This document shows positions 55,366 through 64,000 of a stretch of DNA of 64,000 bases, piece after piece. The stretch lies in assembly GCA_032173965.1 (NCBI GenBank), contig CM063283.1:115123187-115187186 (forward strand), read 5' to 3'. A program made the translations under genes and the position numbers. Below the pieces are notes generated by a model that had not been told where the DNA came from, did no database searches, and was given only the letters and a program-made list of their open reading frames with translations. The stretch's first letter is position 1, and the number at the start of each line of letters is the position of its first letter. This DNA comes from Sitta carolinensis (taxonomy: Eukaryota > Chordata > Aves > Passeriformes > Sittidae).

Positions 55366-55997
55366 AAGGGCCAGGCAGGGCTGGATCCCAAACAATAACC
55401 CCAGGTGGGCAGCAGCAGAGCCCAAGGGCCAGGCAGGAATGGATCCCAAACAATAACCCCAGGTGGGCAGCAGCAGAGCCCAAGGGCCAGGCAGGAATGG
55501 ATCCCAAACAATAACCCCAGGTGGGCAGCAGCAGAGCCCAAGGGCCAGGCAGGAATGGATCCCAAACAATAACCCCAGGTGGGCAGCAGCAGAGCCCAAG
55601 GGCCAGGCAGGAATGGATCCCAAACAATAACCCCAGGTGGGCAGCAGCAGAGCCCAAGGCCAGGCAGGAATGGATCCCAAACAATAACCCCAGGGGCAGC
55701 AGCAAAGCAAGGGCCAGGCAGGAATGGATCCCAAACAATACCCCAGGGGCCAGCAGCAGAGCCCAAGGGCCAGGCAGAATGGATCCCAAACAATAACCCC
55801 AGGTGGGCAGCAGCAGAGCCCAAGGGCCAGGCAGGAATGGATCCCAAACAAAAACCCCCAGGTGGGCAGCAGCAGAGCCCAAGGGCCAGGCAGGAATGGA
55901 TCCCAAACAATAACCCCAGGTGGGCAGCAGCAGAGCCCAAGGGCCAGGCAGGAATGGATCCCAAACAATAACCCCAGGTGGGCAGCAGCAGAGCCCG
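55366..55997. repeat. 58-bp minisatellite, about 11 copies
   Basis: The unit holds GGGCAGCAGCAGAGCCCAAG, GGCCAGGCAGGAATGGATCC and CAAACAATAACCCCAGGT; a few copies lost 1-6 bp. Confidence 0.97.
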
Positions 55998-56017
55998 GCT
56001 GGGCCCCAGCCCAGGGG

Positions 56018-56226
56018 AAGCCAAAGGGGGCCCAGAATGGCCCCGGCCCCAGGGCCCAGCCTGGGCTCAGTTCTGCTCCAGGGGCACAGGGCAGTTCCTG
56101 GGGCAATGCCAGCCCCAGCCCAGGCAGCTCCAGCCTCCTTGCTTTGCCTTCTCACTGCACCCTTGCCTTTGCTCCTGCGCCTCCAAGTTGTCCTTGGGGC
56201 CAGGCTGGAGCAGGAATTGTTTTGTC
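56018..56226 (+). repeat. 205-bp duplicated segment, copy 2
   Basis: Near-identical to 3096-3306; joined on the left to the 58-bp array and on the right to an LTR-like element. Confidence 0.75.
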
Positions 56227-56237
56227 TCTGTGTAATC

Positions 56238-56572
56238 TGGCATTTCTGAGTTGCTAAAGCTCTGTTTTTCTGATGTTTGAGTTTTCTGAAGCTTGTTCCC
56301 TGGGAAAGAGCATAAACACCAAGACATTGTTTTTTCAACAGTATCCACGTTGTGAATTGTTCCTGAGAGGAAGAATTCTCTCTTGATGTCCCTCTGGTTT
56401 GACAACATGAGTGAAAAAGTTTGTCTTTCTTTTGCCAATCACAATGGTCTGTAAAAAATTGTATATAAGGGAAATATCCCTAAAAATAAAATCATTCTTT
56501 CTTCACACAGCCTAAGAAAAATCACAAGATCCTGTGTCGTGTTCTCAGGTTTTGTGTTGTTGCTGTGACCCC
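56238..56572 (+). mobile_element. Solo-LTR-like element (family E)
   Basis: TTGCTAAAGCTCTGTTTTTC, GTCCCTCTGGTTTGACAACA, GCCAATCACAATGG, TTGTATATAAGGG and AAAATAAAATCATTC: CCAAT, TATA and poly(A) in LTR order. Confidence 0.75.
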
Positions 56573-57245
56573 AGAATTGCCCAGAGTCTCTGTTTTTCCC
56601 AGCCAGGTGCAGAACAGCCCAAGATCTCTCCATTCTTGTGTTCAAGGATTGTTTATTGTTTGTTATCAATAATAACAAAAAACAGAACATTATCTAATTG
56701 ATAAACTACAACATTGTGGCTCTGGTCTGCAAAGATCCATCTTGCAGGCTGAAACACAGCAGACTGACACCCTGTGGGCAGTGTTTATCTTTTATACTAA
56801 AATCTACATAGTTGTTGTTTACAATAGTTTTCCAATACCTATCTGCTTTATTAGACAGTGTACCTTTATTGCAAACCAGTCAAAATGTGCCACCCCCACA
56901 GCAGAAGATGGAGGCTAAAAGACCAAGAAGAAGCTCAGGGCCACACCCAGAATCCTCCATCTTTGCCCCTTAAACCCCCATTATAAACCCCCTAAAAATC
57001 TGCATTTTCACCCTGTGCCAAGTTATCCATCACTCTACTCACACTCTAGTGTTTGTAATTCTCCATACAAGCTTGGTGATGTTTGCCATGGGCTCAAGTC
57101 AAACACACAGGTGTTTTTTGACTCTGTGCCAGGGTCTCTGCTCCCCCAGGGCAGGCAGAGGAACCTTCTGGCTTCTGACACTGTGTGTGTTATCTCTACA
57201 ACATCTACCTCCTTTGAGAAGAGAGCTCAGTGAATATAAAACCTA
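56573..57245 (-). mobile_element. LTR-like element (family F), minus sense
   Basis: Begins TTGTTGCTGTGACCCCAGAA; the minus strand has AATAAACAATCCTTGAACAC (poly(A) signal) and GTTTATATTCACTG near its far end. Confidence 0.6.
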
Positions 57246-57640
57246 AAACCACCCACCAAAACAGCCCAGAATGTAAAAAAAATATAAAATCTGACTCTTA
57301 AGGGGTCTCTCTGGTGGCTGGGCAGTGCTGGAGCAGCTCTGGGGCTCAGCTGGGCTGGTGCAGGCACTCAGGGAATGCTGCCAGTGCTGCCCACTCCAGC
57401 CCTGCTCCCCTGCCCAGCACTCAGCTATCCTGCCTGCCCTGGGGCAGAAGAAATGAATTTCCAGCAGGATTTTGTGGCCAAAGTGTTCTGGTAAAGAGCT
57501 CAGAGTGCTTTCCCCGTGCCAGGTTTTTAAAATATATAAATATATGTTTTCTTGCTGTTGTGTTTTCTTGGGGCTTTTGAGGCTTCTAGGAGCTTGGTTT
57601 CCACTTGACTTAACTTGTCTCTGTGAAGGTTTTTTGTTTT
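57246..57640. other. No gene seen
   Basis: Single-copy-looking; possibly the continuation of an LTR-flanking insertion. Confidence 0.35.
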
Positions 57641-57905
57641 CCCCCAGCCCTGTGTCTGAAGAAGAGCTCAAGTCCATCTGTTCTCGTGTTCAGGAATTTG
57701 TTTATTCTTTGTTATCTCATATTTGTTGCCCTGGCCTGCCATGGTCTTCTCTGCAGGCCAGGCTGTGCTCAGTTCCCACTCCAGGGAGCTGTGGAGTGGG
57801 GTTGTTCCTGCTGCCACCCCAGGTGTGCTCAGGGATTTGTTTTTCCTGACCCCTTTGTCTCCCACAGCTGAGTGTCTCTGCTCACACTGCAGCTCTCGAG
57901 ACAGA
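57641..57905 (-). mobile_element. LTR-like fragment (family F)
   Basis: TCTCGTGTTCAGGAATTTGT followed by TTATTCTTTGTTATC parallels 56630-56665. Confidence 0.5.
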
Positions 57906-58238
57906 TTTTTTTCTGGAGCATGATGTTTGCCAAGGAAAAGCATCACCCTGAGCTTTGGTGGGCAGTTAATTTTTCAGTTTTTAATTTTTCAAAGCGTTTG
58001 ATTAGTCCTTCCTCCTCCTCTTCCCAGCCCCTCTGGAATCATCTGTCCCATTCCAACACTTCCTCAGCTGCTGTTTCTGATCCCAAGAGCTGCACAAACA
58101 AGCAGAGAACTCCAAAAGCTGCAAGGAGAGCTCTGGCCACTCCAGAAAATCCTCCAAGCTGGGTTTGAGATGCTGTGTGTGAACCCCGTGCCTGGGGAGC
58201 AGGTGGAGGATGCACAGGGGATGGAATTCCGAGGGGAG
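57906..58238. other. No gene seen
   Basis: Single-copy-looking. Confidence 0.4.
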
Positions 58239-58239
58239 G

Positions 58240-58520
58240 GAAGAAGTTTTAAAATGTAATAGTACAGGTTTGTGGGTATTGGATGATTGGTTGAGAAAAT
58301 TCTGACAGTGTGGCAAAATGTGTAAAACATAATAACTGATTATTGGGTTAAAAATGTAAATATTCTTGGTGGGGGTATTTTAATTGGTTAATAAATCCTT
58401 AAAATGTCTTGTAACCAGAGGTCTGGGGACTTTCTGAACCATGAGGTAGAGCTGTGAGCTGAATTCAGCCTTCCTGTCTGTGTAGAAGATAAGAAAATAA
58501 ACTCCAACATCTAAAGCAGC
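58240..58520 (+). mobile_element. LTR-like element (family C), plus sense
   Basis: Reverse complement of 42346-42650; has TTAATTGGTTAATAAATCC and an AGAAAATAAACTCC poly(A) context at the 3' end. Confidence 0.75.
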
Positions 58521-58644
58521 TCAGAATTCCCATCTCTGGATTTACAAAATTCATTAATATCTCCAACAGCTGCGGGGAAAAAGCTGGATTTTAATTTCAT
58601 TTCCAGCCTGAAGCAAGGCACTGCCCAAGATGTCCTACCCTGGA

Positions 58645-58900
58645 TTTCACAGATCCCAGAATCCTCAAAATCCTTGAGGCTGGCACAGCCCTGCCAGCCC
58701 ACGGGGTGCCAGCTGTGCCCACCTTGTCCCCCTGAGTGCCACCTCCAGTGTCCCCTGCAGGGCTGGGCACTGCCACCCTCCCTGGGCAGCCCCTGCCCAG
58801 CCCTGCCCACCCTTGCCAGCCAAGGGAAATTCCCCCGGGCTCCCCCTGAGCCTGCCCAGCCCAGCCTGAGGCTGTTCCCTCTCCTCCTGTGCCTGGAGTC
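58645..58900 (-). mobile_element. CR1-type fragment (subfamily X), copy 3
   Basis: CCTTGAGGCTGGCACAGCCC through CAGCCAAGGGAAATTC. Confidence 0.7.
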
Positions 58901-58924
58901 TTGTGTGGAAGTGGAGAGAACCTG

Positions 58925-59170
58925 GAATCACAGGATGGTTGAGGCTGGAAAAGACCTGTGAGACCATGGAGTGCAACCTGCAACAGAGCAGCACCAAGTC
59001 CACCCCAAACCCCTGTTCCAAAGAGCCACATGTGCCTGGCTTTGAAATCCCTCCAGGGATCCATCTCCTGGGCAGCTCTTCCCAAAGCCTGCCCAGCCTT
59101 GCCAGCCAAGGGAAATTCCCCCTGGGCTCCCCCTGAGCCTGCCCAGCCCAGCCTCAGGCTGTGTCCTCAA
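58925..59170 (-). mobile_element. CR1-type fragment
   Basis: ATCACAGGATGGTTGAGGCT, AAAAGACCTGTGAGACCATG; shares CAGCCAAGGGAAATTCCCCC with the preceding element. Confidence 0.6.
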
Positions 59171-59820
59171 GGAACCTTCCAGAAAGGACCCGAGGCTGCT
59201 GCACCCACCAGCAAAGTCTGGGATCCCTTTGGATGAGCCCCAACCCTTCACTCTGAAGTCTCAGACAACACTAAAAAAAAATCCACATTATATTAAAATC
59301 CCAATTAATTCCCCCCAACCATTTGGGCTTTGCTGAGTTACCCTGGCTCCTGCAGGAGCTCAGCCCTGGCTCTGCTCTCCCTGCAGGGCAGCAGGATGGG
59401 AACTTTGACCCCACTTGAAAGGCAGGGCAGAGATGCTGGGGCAGCTCCCAGCCCAGCATTCCTGCTGATCCAGCAGAGAGCTGGAGCAGCCAGAATGTGT
59501 CCAGATTACAAAGCAGGTGCAGTGCTAATCCCTCTGCCAAATTGGGCTGTGTGGGAGAGGCACTCAGCAAGAACTTTCCATGCCCTGGCAGCTCGTGGAG
59601 CCATCCAGGCTCCCACAGCCTTCCAGGGAAGGGACTGGCCTGGTTTTGGGGAGGGTTGTGCTGCTGAGCAGGAAAAGCTGAGCTTTGTATGGCAAGCCCT
59701 GGATTTTCCCACTCGAGCAACATCAATAAATGGATCATTACTGTAATAGCAAAGGCTCGACCCAGCACGGTTCAGCTCCTGGGAAAGGTTAAAAAGATCC
59801 ATGCTGCTGTTAAAGGCACT
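59171..59820. other. No gene seen
   Basis: Single-copy-looking. Confidence 0.4.
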
Positions 59821-59821
59821 T

Positions 59822-60180
59822 AAGAGAATCCCAGAGTTGGGCTAGGAGGGATTTTTGGGATCATGTCCCACAGGCAGGGACCCCTGCCCCTGCCCCAGGC
59901 TGCTCCAAGAGAAAATCCAGCCTGGCCTGGGGCACTGCCAGGGATCCAGGGGCAGCCACAGCTGCTCTGGCAATTCCAGCCCCTCCCAGGGAACAATTCC
60001 TGCCCCAAATCCCACCCGGCCCTGCCCTCCTTCAATTTAAAACTATTCTCCTTGTCCTGGCACTCTCTGCCCAGGTGAAAAACCCTCTCCCTCCTTTCCA
60101 GAGCCCCCTCAGGCTCTGGGATGGGCTCTGAGCTCTCCCAGGGGTCTCCCCTCCTCCAGGCTGACCCTCTTCCCATCAGC
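59822..60180 (-). mobile_element. CR1 LINE fragment
   Basis: GAATCCCAGAGTTGGGCTAG, then the core with CTGCTCCAAGAGAAAATCCA, the subfamily mark shared with 54790. Confidence 0.85.
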
Positions 60181-60665
60181 CTGACAGTGTCTCCCATCAG
60201 GGAATTATTTGGATGAACTGCTCTGTAAATCCCACACTCCCTGAGGATTGGGATCCCTTCTCCAGAGCCACAAGTGGCACTCAAAATTTACCTTTTCCAT
60301 CTGGAGCCAGCCACTTTTCTCTGTGTGTGGCCCTGGGAGCACCTTCAAAGCAAAGGGATTTACAAAGAGATTTACAAAGAGATTTACAATGAGAAGGGAG
60401 TAACAGCACTTTGGAAAGGTGGGATGATAAAATCACCATAAAATGGCAAAGGGCTGGATGTCAAAGATCTTTCCCTCCTCTGCCGTGGGGATGGAGGCCG
60501 AGTGTGGAGCTGGTTTGATTCAGGATAAAGGCATTGCTGGATGTTTGGCTCCACCTAAGGGCACCTCTGGAAATCCTTCAGATTCAGAGATTTAGTCTGA
60601 TTTTTAAGGCTCTAATCCCAGAATGTTCAAGGTGGTGCCCTGGGCTGAGGCTGAATTGAATCCCC
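60181..60665. other. No gene seen; small AGATTTACAA repeat
   Basis: Three copies of GATTTACAAAGA at 60357-60389; otherwise single-copy-looking. Confidence 0.4.
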
Positions 60666-60667
60666 AT

Positions 60668-61500
60668 TTGGCTGTTTAGCTCAGAAGTAAGTTTTGCATC
60701 TTTAGAACTGGATCTGAGAGTGAAGAAGTGCTGCAATCTCTGAGGAGGTTTTCAAAACATGAAGATGAGAGTTTTCAGCTTTCCCTCACACACGGCCCGT
60801 GCTCTATTGTTCATTTGTTTTGCTGGGCTTTTCCCGATAAATAAACATATTTTTAACACTTTCCTCCAAGGAAAACCTTTTTTTCCAGTTGGTGGAGGGG
60901 CTATTTGGATTGGCTTCCTAGAGTGACCCCATTTGGGGTTTCTTCCCAAATTTCCCTAAACCAGGACCTCTGTTCAGCTCAGAAATCAGCTTTGCACCTT
61001 TCCAACTGGATCTGGGAGTGCAGGGGGAGAAGGAGAAGCAGTGCCCTGGCTGAGGGGGGTGTTCTCAAACCACAAAGAGTTTCCAGCTCCCCTCACTCCC
61101 AGCCTGTGCTGCCTGCAGAGCTCTCCTTTGCTTGGCTCAGTTTTTGGCTGGCTGGAGCACAGAAGTTCTCCAGAGTGTGAATTTTTCCCTTTTTTTCGGT
61201 CTGTCTCTGCACTGACCCAGCAGAGCCCCAGGAGCTCTCCCTGTGTCCCCATTCCCAGAGCTGGGGCACTGGCACAGCCTGAGCTGAGCTACAGCTTGGA
61301 AAAACCTGCCTGAATTTGTCATTTCTCAGGGTTTTGTTGTTCAGTATTGTCATTTGTTGTTCTAAGCAGTGCTTTGCCTGATAAATAAACTCATTTTCCC
61401 CACTTTCCTCCAAGGCAAATCTTTTTTCCCCAGCCAGCCAGGGGATTTCCTTTCCAGAGTGATCCCATCTGGGGGTTTCTTCCCAAATCTGCCCTAAAGC
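60668..61500 (+). repeat. Tandem pair of an LTR-like unit, second copy with about 240 bp extra
   Basis: GCTCAGAA...TTTTGCA, GATAAATAAAC, CACTTTCCTCCAAGG and GTTTCTTCCCAAAT occur once in 60668-60960 and again, in order, in 60972-61495. Confidence 0.8.
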
Positions 61501-61795
61501 AGGAGAGGTGGGAAGAGCCCTTCAGGAGCACCCAGCATCACCCCAAGGGTCCCAGCCAGATTTCTCCTGGACAATTCCACAGTCCCTGGGCTCCACCACT
61601 CCCTGGGCAGCTCAGCCCAATGCAGGGGATTTTTCTTCCCCAATTTCCTCCCCTGGAGCAGTTGGAGGTCGTTTCCTCCTGGCAGGGATTGTGGGAGCAG
61701 TGAGGTCCCCCCTGAGCCCCCTCTGCTCCCCCCAGGACATTTCCCAGCCACACCATGCTCCAAAGGAACTCCAAACAGGAATTCCAGGCAGGAAA
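61495..61795 (-). mobile_element. CR1 LINE (older subfamily)
   Basis: CACCCCAAGGGTCCCAGCCA, CACTCCCTGGGCAGCTCAGC, GAGGTCGTTTCCTCCTGGCA. Confidence 0.7.
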
Positions 61796-62622
61796 ACACA
61801 AACACACACACTCAACATGACAGAAAGCCTGGAATGTGAAATTTTGGGAAATTTTGTCAGGGAAGAGAAATCCAGCCCTGCCAGCTCCATCACTGGAGTC
61901 ACCTCTGTGCTCCTGCCTCACTCCCTGTATTGGAAATCTGATATTGTTTAAAGCTTAATGGCAAAATGTTCTTTACCAGAATGTCTTGATCACTGATTTG
62001 TCTTCCCAGATCCAACTATGAATTATTAAAAGCAAGAGCAAGGAGTAATTCTCTGGGAAATGTGTCTGAAGTGTGATGGGCAAGGCAGGATCAAAGCAAA
62101 AATGAAGAGCTTGTGTTGCCCAAATCAGGCAAAAAGGAGGATTTGAGCAGACAGGTGATGATGCCAAGGGCAAAATCCCTGCTGGAATTATTTCAAAGAT
62201 GGTTCCAAAATGGTTCAAATGGCTCCAGAGCTGCTGGAGCTCCTTCCTCCCCCAGCCCTGGCAAGTCTGCACTAACCAAGAACGAGTGAGCCCTGCTGCA
62301 GCTGGAAACAGCCAAGTTCTTCCACTCAGTGCTGCTCTGGAAAACAGAACTGATTAAAACCAAAACTGATTAAACCCAGGACTGATTAAACCCAAAACTG
62401 GTTAAACCCAAACCCTGGTCCTTCTGAGGTTGTTGCCTTCACCCTGATGATGAGGAAGGGCTTTAATTGAGTACCAGAAATTTCCTTTTTGCCATCCCAG
62501 GACTTCCAGCCCTACCCACAGCAAAACCTTTATGGCTTTCCTTAATTTTTTCTTTTTTTTTTTGCAATCAAGTTATCAGGTAAAGCCATTTAAATACTGA
62601 TGCATTTTCATATTCCAGGAGC
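61796..62622. other. No gene seen; short ACTGATTAAACCCA repeat
   Basis: Four to five copies of an 18-bp unit at 62347-62415; rest single-copy-looking. Confidence 0.45.
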
Positions 62623-62624
62623 TT

Positions 62625-62765
62625 CAAAAATCATGGGATGTTTTTTGGGAAGGAGGGACCTTGAAGTTCATCTCACTGCACCTTCCACTATCCCAGGTTG
62701 CTCCAAGCCCCATCCAACCTGAGCCTGGACATTGCAGAGATGGGAAATCCAAAACCTCTCTGGAA
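62625..62765 (-). mobile_element. CR1 LINE 3' fragment
   Basis: GAAGGAGGGACCTTGAAGTT, CCAGGTTGCTCCAAGCCCCA. Confidence 0.75.
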
Positions 62766-64000
62766 AAAAACCTCCAAATAATTCATTTTTTATACGAATA
62801 TTTGATGCATTATGAATGCCCAGGGATTATTCTGGAGCAGGAAGATATCCATACCTTTATCAGGAAGTTGGGGCACAGAAGGATGAGGTTTTCACTGGAA
62901 TATTCCCCACTGGGTTTTATTCATGAGCAAGATTCTCACATTTGGAAATCACACTGGAAGGCTGGAAAGCTTTTCCAGGAATCAATTCCTGAGGGCCTGC
63001 AAGCTGAAAATTCCCTTTTTGAGGCTGAGCTTTGAGTGGTTCCGTGCAGAAAACACCAGGACATTTACAAGAAGACAACAAAATATTTTAATTTCAATCT
63101 GCCCCGTGCTATACAAGTGTATAAAATACCAACTAAAGCATCCATTGGAACATTACAAAAATAAAAGAACCAGAAAAAAGCAAGCAGCACACTGGAGTCA
63201 GGAGGTGGCAGATCCAACCAGGAACACACTGGGAGCATTCCAAGCTTTCCATGGTTCCCACTTCAGCCAGGGCTCAGGTACTCAAATGACCAAAATCAGA
63301 TTTATTCATGGTTGGAATTGAAAAGCAGCTCTGCTTTTGTAAGGAAACACAAACCTGGGTTTCTACTGCCAAACTCATGCTTGGATTTTTCATGGGAAAA
63401 GGCCAGGCCAGGAATTATTCCCAGTGTTTTCAACTCAGTGGGGTGAGACACAAAGTCCAGCAGTCGTTTGAGAAACATGGAAAAGGTTTGGAAAGGCTTC
63501 AAGGCAGTTGTGGCAAACCTACCAAGTTGTTCTCCACTTAATTCCTTTGTTTTGGGTGTTGGATGCAGCACGTGGAGCCAGCGAGGGTTAAGCCAAAATA
63601 ATCTGATTTTCCTGGGTGTCCAGCTCCTGCAATCCATGGAATCAGCTCTTCTCAACAGCTCCATGGAGACTCAGACACCAGAGCCAGGCTTTGTTCCAGT
63701 TCCCAGGGAATAACAATCCAAGCTGGAGCAGAAAATTCACTATATTCCTGGTCTCCAGGCCCAGATTTCTGTTCCAGTCAGGAATTCCAGGCCTTCCAGA
63801 ACACCCTGTTTCCCTGCACCACAGCCTGCAATGGTTCTGTTCTTTTTAAAACAAATATTATTTTAAAAACCCAAGGTGTGAATCAGGAATCTCAAAATTT
63901 TGCTTCAATCTCTTCTCAGACCAACTGTGGCAAAAGAAACCAAGAGAGAGCCACAGGTTGATTGCTAAAAACACAACAGAGGCTCAAAAATCCCTTTTCC
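62766..64000. other. No gene seen; single-copy-looking end of window
   Basis: Lowest repeat density of the right half. On the minus strand a possible ATTAAA signal at about 63090 could mark a 3' end of the next gene (RCAN1 in mammals), but no coding exon is visible. Confidence 0.3.

Noticed and set aside
55189..56338. Long minus-strand frames of 281-353 residues with GYCLGSIPAWPLG repeats
   Set aside because: Translation of the 58-bp minisatellite in several frames.
63060..63130. RCAN1 3' end
   Set aside because: Only an ATTAAA-like signal on the minus strand; no coding similarity in the window.

Overview
The window reads as nuclear DNA of a bird, most likely a passerine. The evidence is two recognisable vertebrate KCNE potassium-channel beta-subunit genes set in a background dominated by CR1 LINE fragments (dozens, both strands, with the avian CR1 3' end), solo-LTR-like endogenous retrovirus pieces, and a very high load of micro- and minisatellites. 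No bacterial-type genes, rRNA or tRNA were seen. Almost all long open frames are by-products of tandem repeats or CR1.

Only two protein genes can be supported, both on the minus strand with the whole coding region in one exon just inside a 3' splice site, as is usual for KCNE genes. KCNE1 (35248-35625) is clear. About 27 kb downstream of it, in the same orientation, lies a second single-pass KCNE-type protein (7759-8154) that looks like a divergent KCNE1 paralog. It keeps the GFFGF transmembrane core but has lost the KCNE1 FTL activation triplet, the juxtamembrane basic cluster and the DPF motif. This tandem pair is the most interesting item here. In mammals the locus order is KCNE2, SMIM11, KCNE1, RCAN1; I found no KCNE2, SMIM11 or RCAN1 coding exon in the window.

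Layout: 1-7.7 kb, CR1, a 35-bp minisatellite, an ATTA-rich block and the probable 3' flank of the KCNE1-like gene; 7.76-8.18 kb, KCNE1-like exon; 8.2-14.1 kb, its upstream side with two candidate non-coding first exons (about 10.0 and 13.9 kb) and a 475-nt homopurine tract; 14.2-29.5 kb, almost entirely repeats (CR1-derived minisatellite, GGAT array, LTR with an amplified promoter segment, about 11-copy 190-bp satellite, TA arrays, amplified LTR tail); 29.6-32.9 kb, CR1 cluster and a non-repetitive GATA-motif cluster; 32.9-35.7 kb, KCNE1 3' end, 3'UTR and coding exon; 35.7-64 kb, the upstream side of KCNE1 with LTRs in both orientations, a candidate non-coding exon (38090), several minisatellites, and CR1 copies that include three near-identical dimers and an inverted pair.

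KCNE proteins partner KCNQ1-type and other voltage-gated potassium channels. If both genes are expressed, they would give the same channel pore two different accessory subunits. A recurring theme is that many minisatellites arose by amplification of a segment of a CR1 or LTR, and intermediate stages can be seen within the window.
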